Part shown: positions 42,938-50,860 of the stretch, piece by piece
How positions within the stretch are numbered: position 1 is the first letter of the stretch
Layout: each line of letters opens with the position of its first letter
DNA from: Microbacterium ginsengisoli
GTDB taxonomy: Bacteria; Actinomycetota; Actinomycetes; Actinomycetales; Microbacteriaceae
DNA: 64,000 nucleotides
NCBI RefSeq assembly: GCF_000956535.1
Contig: NZ_JYIY01000073.1
Span: forward strand, 81,069 to 145,068
Direction of reading: 5' to 3'
The notes under the pieces: generated by a model
The model's database searches: none
What the model was told of the DNA's origin: nothing
The model's input: the letters and a program-made list of their open reading frames with translations, nothing else
Translations under genes and position numbers: made by a program

Positions 42938-43861
42938 ATGAAGTCAGTGCAGATCGTGAGCTGGGGCACCACCGACGACCTCGAAGTGCGGGACATCCCC
43001 ACGCCCGAGGCGGGCGCCGGACAGGTGCGGGTGAAGGTGCAGGCGACGGGACTCAACCCCGTCGATTGGAAGATCATCGAGGTGATGCAGGACAAGCCGG
43101 GCGGCTATGGCGCCCACATCGTGCTGCCGTCGGGCAACGGCAACGACTACGCCGGTGTCGTCGACCAGGTCGGCGAGGGTGTCACGGGGGTCTCCGTCGG
43201 TGATGCGGTCTTCGGCGGCAGCCGCTACTTCGCGCAGGCCGAGTACGTCGTCGACGACGCCGGCAGCGTCATCCCGATCCCCGACGGGCTCACCGTCGCG
43301 CAGGCCGGCGGACTCGACATCGTCGGCCGCACGGCTGTGGCGAGCGTCCGTCAGGTCGCACCACAGGCGGGCGAGACCGTGCTCGTCTCGGCGGCCGCGG
43401 GCGGCGTTGGCGTCATCGCCGCGCAGCTGGTCCGCCTCGCGGGAGCCCGCGTGATCGGCACGGCGAGCCCTGCCAACCACGGCTACCTCACCGAACTCGG
43501 CATCGAGCCGGTCGCCTACGGAGACGGACTCGTCGAGCGTCTGCGCGAGCTCGCGCCCGAGGGCATCGACGCGGTGCTCGACAACCAGGGTCGCGCGACC
43601 CTCGAGGCCGCGGTCGAGCTCGGCGTGCCGACCGGACGCATCAACACGATCGCGGAGCACTCCTTCGCGGCGCAGCACGGCATCTCCTCCGTCGGCGGCG
43701 CGAAAGCCGACAATAAAGACCTGGCCGAGCTCGCCGGCCGCATCGCCGCGGGCGAGATCCTCTTCCCGATCGACTCGGTGTACCCGCTCGATCAGGTGAC
43801 AGCGGCCTACGCGCACCTGAAGGCGGGCCACCTGCGCGGCAAGGTCGTGCTCGAACCGTGA
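42938..43861 (+). CDS. NADP-dependent oxidoreductase, zinc-free quinone-reductase type (MDR superfamily)
   Basis: A 307-residue medium-chain dehydrogenase/reductase. The N-terminal GroES-like fold has ATGLNPVDWKIIE and GNGNDYAGVVDQVGEGV. The Rossmann half has VLVSAAAGGVGVIAAQLVRLAG. It lacks the zinc-ligand cysteines of alcohol dehydrogenases, as in quinone reductases and enone reductases. ATG at 42938 has AAAGGA upstream. A hairpin follows the stop. Confidence 0.9.
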   Translation: MKSVQIVSWGTTDDLEVRDIPTPEAGAGQVRVKVQATGLNPVDWKIIEVMQDKPGGYGAHIVLPSGNGNDYAGVVDQVGEGVTGVSVGDAVFGGSRYFAQAEYVVDDAGSVIPIPDGLTVAQAGGLDIVGRTAVASVRQVAPQAGETVLVSAAAGGVGVIAAQLVRLAGARVIGTASPANHGYLTELGIEPVAYGDGLVERLRELAPEGIDAVLDNQGRATLEAAVELGVPTGRINTIAEHSFAAQHGISSVGGAKADNKDLAELAGRIAAGEILFPIDSVYPLDQVTAAYAHLKAGHLRGKVVLEP

Positions 43862-43867
43862 GCACGG

Positions 43868-43903
43868 AGTCGGGTCGGCGCGCAGAGCCGCGTCGTCCCG
43901 ACT
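43868..43903. terminator. Hairpin between the MDR and YciI-like genes
   Basis: AGTCGGG (43868-43874) pairs with CCCGACT (43897-43903), with partial GC pairing inside. It lies seven bases after the plus-strand stop and in the gap to a converging gene. Confidence 0.5.
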
Positions 43904-43941
43904 GCTGCGGCCGGCCCCCTGCTGCGCTCGGCGCGTCGCGC

Positions 43942-44280
43942 TCAGTCCGCGGGCGGGCCGAGCAGCGGCCGCAGCTCGAGGCGGCGGTTGCACGCGCGTG
44001 AACCCTCGATCATCAGGGTGCGCGCGGCATCCTCATCGTCCGCCTCGATGATCCAGAACCCCGACGTCCACTCGGGCGCCTCGACGAGAGGTCCGTCGAC
44101 GAGCACCGGATCGGCGCCGCGACCGTCGATGAGAACGGATGCCGCAGGATGCGCGAGGCCCGCCCCGAACACCCAGTGGCCGCCGTCGACGAGCGCTTGG
44201 TTGAAGACGTCGATCGCGGCCATCTCCTCAGGCGTCGCCGACGAGCTGCGACTGTCGACCACGTTCACCAGGAACTGCAT
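43942..44280 (-). CDS. YCII-related domain protein
   Basis: A 112-residue small protein of the ferredoxin-like YCII fold. It starts MQFLVNVVDSRS, has FNQALVDGGHWVFGAGL and a closing DGPLVEAPEWTSGFWIIEA, the block seen in YCII/DGPF-domain proteins that often accompany ECF sigma factors. No sigma factor lies nearby. ATG at 44280 has GGAGGA upstream. Function unknown. Confidence 0.8.
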   Translation of the reverse strand: MQFLVNVVDSRSSSATPEEMAAIDVFNQALVDGGHWVFGAGLAHPAASVLIDGRGADPVLVDGPLVEAPEWTSGFWIIEADDEDAARTLMIEGSRACNRRLELRPLLGPPAD

Positions 44281-44324
44281 GGGGTGATCATCCTCCCGGA
44301 GCCGGCGCCGCGCCACTCGTCCGG

Positions 44325-47300
44325 TCAGTGCGCGGGGCTCGCCTCCGCCACGGCCGAGGTCTTCGCCGCCCGACGCGCCTGACGACGCTCCTTGGCACCC
44401 TCGACGAGGTTGTAGAGCGTCGGCAGCACGAGCAGGGTGAGAAGCGTCGACGACACGAGCCCGCCGATCACGATGATCGCGAGCGGCTGCGAGATGAACC
44501 CGCCGTGCCCGGTGATGCCGAGCGCCATCGGGGTCAGCGCGAAGATCGTCGCGAGCGCCGTCATGAGGATCGGGCGCAGACGCCGCGAGCCGCCGGCGAT
44601 GACGGCGTCGTGGGCCGAGAGACCCTTCTCGCGGTACTGGTTGACGAGGTCGACGAGCACGATCGCGTTCGTCACGACGATGCCGATGAGCATCAACACG
44701 CCGATGAGAGACGCGACACCGAGCGGCACGCCCGTGACGACCTGCAGGATGATGGCACCGGTCGCGGCGAACGGCACCGACACCAGCAGCAGCAGCGGCT
44801 GACGCAGCGACTTGAAGGTCGCGACCATGACGATGTAGACGATGAGGATGGCCGCGAGCAGTGCGAGCCCGAGCTGCGAGAACGCCGACGACTGATCGGA
44901 GGCGACACCGCCGATCGTGGCGGTCGCGCCACTGGGCAGCACGGTGTCCTTGAGCGCGGTGTTGACGCTCGCGGTCGCTGTCGCCAGGTTGTCGGTCGAC
45001 GGCGTGATGGTGATCGCCGCGGTGCGCTGGCCACGGTCGGTCGTGATCGAGACCGGGCCCTGACTCTGCGCGACAGTGGCGAGCGAGTCGAGGCGCACCT
45101 CGCCGGCCGCCGTCGGGATCTGCAGCGCCTTGAGGGCATCGACCGTCGTGGGCACGTCGCTCGCCTGCAGGTAGACACTCACGCCGGTTCCGTTCAGCTC
45201 GACGGTGCCGACCTGCTGCGGACGCATGGTGTTCGAGACGATGCTCCCGACCGCGACCTCGGAGAGCCCGGCCGCGGCGGCCTTCGCACGGTCGACCGTG
45301 ACGGCGATGAAGGGCAGCGAGGCGGACAGGTTGCTGGAGATCTGACCGATGCCCGCCTTCCCCTGCACGGCCTTCACGAGCGCGTCGCTCGACTGCTGCA
45401 GCGAGGACTCATCCGGTGCGGTGATGTCGATCTCGATGTTGCTCGACGTGAACCCGCCGCCCGACGCCTGCACCTGCACGGTGCCGACGTTCGGAAGCGC
45501 CGACAGCGCCGACTCCACGCGGGTGCGCAGATCGACCTGATCCACCGAGGCGTCGGTGGTGATCGAGTAGGTCACGCCTGACCCGCCGCCCGAGAAGGCG
45601 TCGCGCAACGACGACCCGCTCGAGCCGATCGAGGTCTGCACCGTCTGGACGCCGCTGACGCCCTTCAGCGCCTGCTCGACCTGTTTCGCTGCGGCGTCCT
45701 CGGAGTCGAGGCTGGCCGCGTTGCCGAGCGACTGCGTCACCGTGAGCGTGTTCTGACCGGAGTCGCCCAAGAAGTTGATCTTCATGAGCGGCGCCAGCCC
45801 GCCGGTGCCGACCAGCACGAGCACGGCGATGAGCAGCGTCACCCAGGAATGCCTCAGCGTCCAGCCGATGATCGGCAGGTACGCCTTCTGCAGGCGGGTG
45901 GGCGGGGCATCCACGTGCTCGGGGTCGATCGGAGCGCCCGCGGCATCCGTCACGGGCTTGCCCGGCCGCAGGAACCAGTACGCCAGCACCGGCACGATGG
46001 TCAGCGCCACGAAGAGCGAGGCGACCATCGCCAGGGTGACCGTGAGCGCGAAGGGGCGGAACAGCTCGCCGGTGATGTCGCCGACGAAGGCGATCGGCAG
46101 GAAGACGGCCACGGTGGTGAGCGTCGAGGCGCTCACCGCGGTCGCGACCTCGCGCACCGCCTTGATGATCGAGGGGAGCTTCTCGGCATCGCCGACGTAG
46201 TGACGTTTGATGTTCTCGATGACGACGATGGAGTCGTCGACGACGCGGCCGATCGCGATCGTCAGCGCACCGAGGGTCAGGATGTTGAGCGAGTACCCGA
46301 ACGCCTGGATGCCGATGAAGGTGATGAGCACGCTCGTCGGGATCGAGATGGCCGTGACGAGCGTCGAGCGCACCGACAGCAGGAACAGCAGGATCACCAC
46401 GACCGCGAACACGAGTCCGAGCAGTCCCTCTTCGGCGAGCGACTGGATCGACTGCTCGATGAACGGCGCCTGATCGAAGACGACGGTGAACGAGCCGCCG
46501 CCGAGCTGGGTGGTGAGATCCGGCAGCGCGTCGCGCACCTCGCGGGAGACGTCGACGGTGTTCGCGGACGGGAGCTTCGTGATCGCGATCGTGAGGGACG
46601 GCTCACCGTTCACTCGGGAGATCGAGGTGATCGGCGCCTGGCCGAGCGTGACGGTGGCGACGTCGCCGATGGTGACAGCGCCCTTCAGCAGCTGCGGCGC
46701 GGTCGTGGGCACGAGCGGGAGTGCGGTGATCTGATCGACCGACGTCAGTTTGGTGCCGGTCTGCACCGTGAGGGTCTGGTCGCCCTCGGTGATCGTTCCG
46801 CCGGGGAAGAGGATGCCGTTCTGCGACAGGGCGTCCTTGACGGCGGTCTGCGTGTAGCCGTGTGCGGCGAGCTTTGCCGGATCGGGGACGATCGTGACCT
46901 GCTGGGCCCGCCCGCCGACGATCTGGGCGGCGTTCACACCCGCAAGCTGCTGCAGCTTGGGCGCGATGACCGACTCGAGGCGCGCCTGGGCTGCCGCCTC
47001 GTCGGAGTATCCCGACACCGCGACCTGGATGACGGGGAAGTCGGACACGCTCGCGGTCACCACACTCGGGTCGACGCCGCTGGGCAGCGTGCTCTTGATG
47101 CGATCGATCGCGAGCGAGACCTTCTGCTCGGCGGTGGTCAGGTCGGTGCCGTACGTGAACGATGCCTGCACGATCGACGAGTTCGCGGTGCTGGTCGCAC
47201 TCGAGGACTCGAGACCGGGCACCCCCTGGATCGCCGTCTCGATCGGGGTCGAGACATCGTTCGAGACGACCTCGGGCGACGCCCCGGGGTAGCTCGAGAC

Positions 47301-47444
47301 GATCGCGAGCTGCGGGAACTCGACGGAGGGGATGAGCTCCTGCTTGAGGCTCGTGAGCGCGATGCCACCGAAGATCGCCACGACGATGGTGACGAGGGCG
47401 ATCAGAGCGCGGTTCTTGAGGCTGAGGACGGCGAGGTGCGACAC
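44325..47444 (-). CDS. RND-family efflux/transport permease, AcrB-like (HAE type)
   Basis: A 1039-residue permease, the full length of AcrB-type RND proteins. Segment 1 is near residues 9-29; two large extracytoplasmic loops follow segments 1 and 7. Conserved RND motifs are GASPEVVSNDVSTPIE, GRVVDDSIVVIENI (the proton-relay Asp pair in segment 4) and the segment 10-11 region ATGAIILQVVTGVPLGVASLIG (in part). No membrane-fusion or outer-membrane partner gene is adjacent, as expected in a monoderm. GTG at 47444 has GAAGG upstream, and a 20-bp palindrome lies 40 bases before it. The substrate is unknown. Confidence 0.92.
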   Translation of the reverse strand: MSHLAVLSLKNRALIALVTIVVAIFGGIALTSLKQELIPSVEFPQLAIVSSYPGASPEVVSNDVSTPIETAIQGVPGLESSSATSTANSSIVQASFTYGTDLTTAEQKVSLAIDRIKSTLPSGVDPSVVTASVSDFPVIQVAVSGYSDEAAAQARLESVIAPKLQQLAGVNAAQIVGGRAQQVTIVPDPAKLAAHGYTQTAVKDALSQNGILFPGGTITEGDQTLTVQTGTKLTSVDQITALPLVPTTAPQLLKGAVTIGDVATVTLGQAPITSISRVNGEPSLTIAITKLPSANTVDVSREVRDALPDLTTQLGGGSFTVVFDQAPFIEQSIQSLAEEGLLGLVFAVVVILLFLLSVRSTLVTAISIPTSVLITFIGIQAFGYSLNILTLGALTIAIGRVVDDSIVVIENIKRHYVGDAEKLPSIIKAVREVATAVSASTLTTVAVFLPIAFVGDITGELFRPFALTVTLAMVASLFVALTIVPVLAYWFLRPGKPVTDAAGAPIDPEHVDAPPTRLQKAYLPIIGWTLRHSWVTLLIAVLVLVGTGGLAPLMKINFLGDSGQNTLTVTQSLGNAASLDSEDAAAKQVEQALKGVSGVQTVQTSIGSSGSSLRDAFSGGGSGVTYSITTDASVDQVDLRTRVESALSALPNVGTVQVQASGGGFTSSNIEIDITAPDESSLQQSSDALVKAVQGKAGIGQISSNLSASLPFIAVTVDRAKAAAAGLSEVAVGSIVSNTMRPQQVGTVELNGTGVSVYLQASDVPTTVDALKALQIPTAAGEVRLDSLATVAQSQGPVSITTDRGQRTAAITITPSTDNLATATASVNTALKDTVLPSGATATIGGVASDQSSAFSQLGLALLAAILIVYIVMVATFKSLRQPLLLLVSVPFAATGAIILQVVTGVPLGVASLIGVLMLIGIVVTNAIVLVDLVNQYREKGLSAHDAVIAGGSRRLRPILMTALATIFALTPMALGITGHGGFISQPLAIIVIGGLVSSTLLTLLVLPTLYNLVEGAKERRQARRAAKTSAVAEASPAH

Positions 47445-47483
47445 GGTCGGCCTTCGTGATCGTTGACGGATGCCGGAGTCCGG

Positions 47484-47503
47484 CCGATACACGTCTGTAT
47501 CGG
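47484..47503. promoter_or_regulatory. 20-bp palindrome upstream of the RND permease gene
   Basis: CCGATACACGTCTGTATCGG is a perfect inverted repeat (8-bp arms, 4-base spacer), the shape of a TetR-family operator. Minus-strand GATACT and GATACA nearby could be -10 boxes. On the plus strand TTGACG (47463-47468) is 17 bases from GATACA (47486-47491), a possible promoter toward the small membrane protein. No TetR gene is in the neighbourhood. Confidence 0.6.
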
Positions 47504-47710
47504 GGTCAGTATCGCACGCCGATCCTTCTGTATGACTGAGGGATGCTGCCGGTCGCGGCCGCGGCATCCGTCACCGCCGACGGCCGCGCTAGCACCGGGG
47601 CGCGGGCGTCGTCAAGCCTGGGCCGGCGGGCGGGGCGTGATGCCACTCTGGGCGTGCGCCGTCGTGCGCCTCTGCGAGGAGACCCCTCGCGCCGACCCAC
47701 AGGAGGATCC

Positions 47711-47872
47711 ATGAACATCGCCCTGGTTCTCATCATCGTCATCGCCATCGTGGTGGCGATCGTCAGCGGACTGAACGCCGCCCTCAGCTGGTTGCTGTGG
47801 GTCGCGCTGATCGTGGGCGTGATCGCCCTCATCGCGTTCCTGCTGAGGGTCATCGGCGGCCGCAAGGCCTGA
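47711..47872 (+). CDS. Small hydrophobic membrane protein
   Basis: A 53-residue protein with two closely spaced hydrophobic stretches (NIALVLIIVIAIVVAIVSGL and LSWLLWVALIVGVIALIAFL) and a basic end VIGGRKA. A strong AGGAGG lies five bases before the ATG, which supports real translation. No family is recognised; actinobacteria encode many such orphans. A longer upstream frame is Arg/Ala-rich and not convincing. Confidence 0.65.
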   Translation: MNIALVLIIVIAIVVAIVSGLNAALSWLLWVALIVGVIALIAFLLRVIGGRKA

Positions 47873-47939
47873 TTTTCCCCGGGACGGTTGCGCGTTTCGG
47901 GTGCGCGCGCCGTCGACTCTCCGTCCCCCCAAGGAGAGC

Positions 47940-47972
47940 GGATGCCGCGGCTTTCTGCCGCGGCATCCTTTT
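47940..47972 (+). terminator. Intrinsic terminator after the small membrane protein
   Basis: GGATGCCGCGGC (47940-47951) pairs perfectly with GCCGCGGCATCC (47957-47968) around TTTCT, followed by TTTT (47969-47972). This is the clearest rho-independent terminator of the window and is built from the over-abundant GGATGCC word. Confidence 0.8.
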
Positions 47973-47983
47973 GTGTCCGGGCA

Positions 47984-48739
47984 TCACGTGTCGGCGCGAT
48001 CGGCCCACATGCGAAGCGCGTCGCGCACGAACGTCGCGCCGTCGACGCCGCCGTAGTTCGCGGCGAAACGCGGATCGGCGACGTACATGTCGCCGAGGCC
48101 GCGCACGTAGGCGCGTACGTCGCCGCCGTCGCCCGCGGGCGTGCCGGGAATCGCGCACAGCCAGGCGACGTGACGGTCGGCGAGGCGTTGCGCGTCGTCG
48201 CCGGACGGATCCTCCCCGGCGATCGCCGCGGCGCGCCAGTCGGACTGCAGCGCGCGGGAGCGCTCCTGCCACGCGGCGCGATCGTCGGCGCTCATGCCGC
48301 GCCACCACGCGTCGCTGCGGGCGTAGGCATCCGCGCCCCAGCGCCGCTCGACCTCCTCGCGGTGCTCCTCGTGGGCGAACCCGTCGAACATGTTCTCGGC
48401 CATGAGCCGTTCTCCTCTCCGGAGTGCGTGGATGGTGTGGGTGACGGATGCCGCCTGTCGCCGCAGCCGCTCCTGCCGGCGTTCGATGGCGTCGAGGTGG
48501 ACCTCGAGCGCCGTGGCCGTGTCGGCGTCGCGGTCGAGCGCGGCAGCGATGTCGGAGAGCGGCAGCCCGAGCTCCCGCAGCAGCAGGATGCGCTGCAGGC
48601 GCACGAGCGCGGCGTCGTCGCACAGGCGGTAGCCGGCGGCGGTTGTCGAGGACGCCGGCAGGAGTCCGATCGCGTCGTAGTGCCGCAGAGTGCGGCTCGT
48701 GACTCCGACGATGCGGGCGACGTCCGTGATGCTGCGCAT
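47984..48739 (-). CDS. MerR-family regulator with TipAS ligand-binding domain
   Basis: A 251-residue regulator. The N-terminal MerR winged helix (SITDVARIVGVTSRTLRHYDAIGLLPAS, RILLLRELGLPLSDI) is followed by a dimerising coiled coil. The C-terminal TipAS domain (about 115-250) includes ENMFDGFAHEEHREEVERRWG and FRRR-like helices ending in FVRDALRMWADR. Streptomyces TipA binds thiopeptides and related drugs through this domain and activates its own gene. The promoter has the diagnostic 19-bp spacer with a dyad, so autoregulation is very likely. Confidence 0.92.
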   Translation of the reverse strand: MRSITDVARIVGVTSRTLRHYDAIGLLPASSTTAAGYRLCDDAALVRLQRILLLRELGLPLSDIAAALDRDADTATALEVHLDAIERRQERLRRQAASVTHTIHALRRGERLMAENMFDGFAHEEHREEVERRWGADAYARSDAWWRGMSADDRAAWQERSRALQSDWRAAAIAGEDPSGDDAQRLADRHVAWLCAIPGTPAGDGGDVRAYVRGLGDMYVADPRFAANYGGVDGATFVRDALRMWADRADT

Positions 48740-48797
48740 GCGGTCTCCGTTCGTCGGGGTGCGGCGCCGGCGAGGATGTCCGTCGGCGTCGGGTTCG

Positions 48798-48828
48798 AGC
48801 GTAGGGATTGACGCTGCGTCAAGGTCAA
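48798..48828 (-). promoter_or_regulatory. MerR-type promoter with 19-bp spacer and internal dyad
   Basis: On the minus strand, -35 TTGACC (plus-strand 48823-48828) and -10 TACGCT (plus-strand 48798-48803) are separated by 19 bases. The spacer contains TTGACGCTGCGTCAA (48808-48822), a perfect 15-base dyad. Over-long spacers with a central dyad are the hallmark of promoters twisted open by MerR proteins. The start codon is about 50 bases downstream. Confidence 0.85.
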
Positions 48829-48857
48829 GCCCGCGGCATCCGATTCTCGATCAGCGC

Positions 48858-48909
48858 TTACGCAAACGCGATATATCGTGTTATCCTCACAACACGCGAT
48901 ATATCGCGT
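48858..48909 (+). promoter_or_regulatory. Promoter and twin operators of the DUF4097/PadR operon
   Basis: A -35 TTACGC (48858-48863) and a -10 TATCCT (48882-48887) are 18 bases apart. Operator 1 (48866-48881) fills the spacer: ACGCGATATATCGTGT, one mismatch from a perfect dyad. Operator 2 (48894-48909), ACGCGATATATCGCGT, is perfect and lies 28 bases downstream, over the expected mRNA start. The PadR regulator of this operon is the natural ligand. Confidence 0.75.
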
Positions 48910-48930
48910 TCATCGAACCAGGAGAACGAC

Positions 48931-49776
48931 ATGACCCCTGAGAAGTGGCTCATCCACCCGGGCGAGACCCGGGTCATCGACATCGCATCCGCGACCGCCC
49001 TCAAGGTGGGGCTCGTGGGCGGCGAGGTCGACATCGTCGCCCACGACGAGCCGACCGTGCGCATCGAGGTGCACGGCGTCACCGTCAAAGACCTCCGGGT
49101 CGAGGTCGACGGCGACCGCGTCGAGATCGACCACCCCCAGCTGCGGTGGGACAACTTCCTCGAGGTGTTCCGCAACTTCGGCTCGGGCGGCCCCAAGGCC
49201 GAGATCAGCGTGGCCGTCCCCCGCGACATCGCGCTCACCCTCGGCGTCGTCAACGCGAGCGCGCTCGTCGCCGGCCTCCAGCGCGACGCGCGTCTCAACA
49301 CCGTCTCGGGCGACATCATCGTCGACGGCCACACCGGATCGCTCACCCTCAACGCGGTGTCGGGCGACGTCCAGGTGCGCGGGCTCGAAGGCAGGCTCGG
49401 CGCCAACAGCGTGTCGGGCGACGTCGCCGCGACGGGCGTCATCACCAAGGCCGACGTCGACACCGTGTCGGGCGCGCTGCTGTTCGACTCGACCGGCCCG
49501 GTGCATCAGATCGGTTTCAACACGGTGTCGGGCGACGCGACCGTGCGTCTGGACCCCGACCTCGCCGTCAACTACGTGCTGCGCAGTGTCAGCGGGAAGG
49601 TGCAGCTCGACGGCATCGTGCATCGCGGCAACGGCCCGGGCGTGAACTTCACCGGATCGATCGGCGAGCTCAGCGGCTCGTTCGCCGACGTGCGCGTCAA
49701 CTCGGTCTCGGGCGACGTCACGCTGCTGCGCCACACCCCCGACGCGGCGCTCTCCCCTGAGGACGGTGCCCGATGA
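48931..49776 (+). CDS. DUF4097 beta-strand repeat protein
   Basis: A 281-residue soluble protein with no signal peptide or membrane segment. From about residue 120 it has a beta-helix-like series of VSGD units: LNTVSGDIIVDG, LNAVSGDVQVRG, ANSVSGDVAATG, DTVSGALLFDS, NTVSGDATVRLD, RSVSGKVQLDG and VNSVSGDVTLLR. DUF4097 proteins commonly travel with PadR or ECF-type regulators, and their function is unknown. ATG at 48931 has AGGAGA upstream. The stop overlaps the PadR start (ATGA). Confidence 0.9.
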   Translation: MTPEKWLIHPGETRVIDIASATALKVGLVGGEVDIVAHDEPTVRIEVHGVTVKDLRVEVDGDRVEIDHPQLRWDNFLEVFRNFGSGGPKAEISVAVPRDIALTLGVVNASALVAGLQRDARLNTVSGDIIVDGHTGSLTLNAVSGDVQVRGLEGRLGANSVSGDVAATGVITKADVDTVSGALLFDSTGPVHQIGFNTVSGDATVRLDPDLAVNYVLRSVSGKVQLDGIVHRGNGPGVNFTGSIGELSGSFADVRVNSVSGDVTLLRHTPDAALSPEDGAR

Positions 49777-50387
49777 CTCCCGCGGTCTTCTCCCACGGCG
49801 ACCTGCGCCTCTACCTGCTGAACCTGCTCGACGAGTCCCCCCGGCACGGCTACGACCTCATGCAGGCCCTCGCCGACCGCACCGGTGGTACCTACACGCC
49901 GAGCGCCGGAACCATCTATCCGCGGCTGTCGAAGCTGGAGGAGGAGGGGCTCGTCACCAAGACCGTCGACGGACGCAAGACCGTCTACGAGATCACCGAC
50001 GCCGGACGCGCCGAAGTGGCATCCCGCCGGGGCGACCTCGACGGCATCGAGGCGCACCTGTCGGACTCGGTGCGCCTCATCGCCGAAGAGGTGCGCGGCA
50101 GCGTGCGCGACGCGATGAAGAGCCTGCGCGCCGACCTCGCGGCGGCCAAGGCCGACCAGCGCAGCCACACCCCGCGATCGTTCGTGACCGAGCCCGACGA
50201 CCGCGCCGACAGCCGCGAGCAGGTGCGCCGACTCGACGTCGTGGTGAACGAGTTCCGCGCCCAGGTGCGCGCCGACGCCCGCACCCACGTCGCGCGCGGC
50301 GGGGAGCTCGCCGCGACCGTGGTCGACGAGGTGGAGCGCGCACTCGACGAGGCCGCGCGGGAGCTGACCCGGGCCCTGCGGCGCTGA
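49773..50387 (+). CDS. PadR-family transcriptional regulator
   Basis: A 204-residue regulator. The PadR winged helix (about 8-85) reads FSHGDLRLYLLNLLDESPRHGYDL and AGTIYPRLSKLEEEGLV with the usual YEIT wing. The C-terminal part is unusually long (about 90-204), helical and charged, with probable coiled coil and dimerisation roles. It is coupled to the DUF4097 gene by ATGA, and twin ATATAT-centred dyads at the operon promoter suggest self-repression. The inducing signal is unknown. Confidence 0.9.
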   Translation: MTPAVFSHGDLRLYLLNLLDESPRHGYDLMQALADRTGGTYTPSAGTIYPRLSKLEEEGLVTKTVDGRKTVYEITDAGRAEVASRRGDLDGIEAHLSDSVRLIAEEVRGSVRDAMKSLRADLAAAKADQRSHTPRSFVTEPDDRADSREQVRRLDVVVNEFRAQVRADARTHVARGGELAATVVDEVERALDEAARELTRALRR

Positions 50388-50444
50388 GTGCCGCTGCGGT
50401 TCTCGGATGCCGCACCCCGGCGTCCGGCACCATGACGACACCGT

Positions 50445-50485
50445 GCGCATCGCCCCGCACACTGCACGGAGGCGGGGCGATGCGC
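50445..50485 (+). terminator. 14-bp inverted repeat after the PadR gene
   Basis: GCGCATCGCCCCGC (50445-50458) pairs perfectly with GCGGGGCGATGCGC (50472-50485) around 13 bases, 58 bases after the stop. No T-run follows directly; TATTCT words at 50491 and 50503 could be -10 boxes of the next gene. Confidence 0.6.
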
Positions 50486-50584
50486 CGTGTTATTCTGAGT
50501 GCTATTCTTCCCGGCTCCTCAGCCGGACTCGTGGATACGTCGGGCCCCTCGAAGCCCGCTTCTCAGATCGTGAGGGGGTCTCGC

Positions 50585-50791
50585 ATGGGGCGTGGCCGTC
50601 AAAAGGCGAAGCACACCAAGATCGCCCGTGAGCTCAAGTCGTACAGCCCGAGCGTGAACTACGCCGCGCTGGAGCGTGAGCTCGGGCATCCCAGCGACGA
50701 GGGCGACCAGTACGTCGACAAGTGGGCCGACGAGTACGACGACGAGGACGAGCTCGAAGAGGAAGACGCCTTCGACAACGAGAAGGCCTGA
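50585..50791 (+). CDS. DUF3073 domain protein
   Basis: A 68-residue basic-then-acidic protein typical of actinobacteria. It begins GRGRQKAKHTKIARELKSYS, the DUF3073 signature, and ends in an acidic tail DEYDDEDELEEEDAF. ATG at 50585 follows GAGGGGG. It is usually found next to purF/purM in actinobacteria, as here. Function unknown; a nucleic-acid or ribosome-associated role is possible. Confidence 0.92.
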   Translation: MGRGRQKAKHTKIARELKSYSPSVNYAALERELGHPSDEGDQYVDKWADEYDDEDELEEEDAFDNEKA

Positions 50792-50860
50792 GCCCGACCC
50801 GCTCTCACCCGCCACGTGGCGCCGACGCGGGCACGCGGCATCCGCTCGCGACGACCGCCC

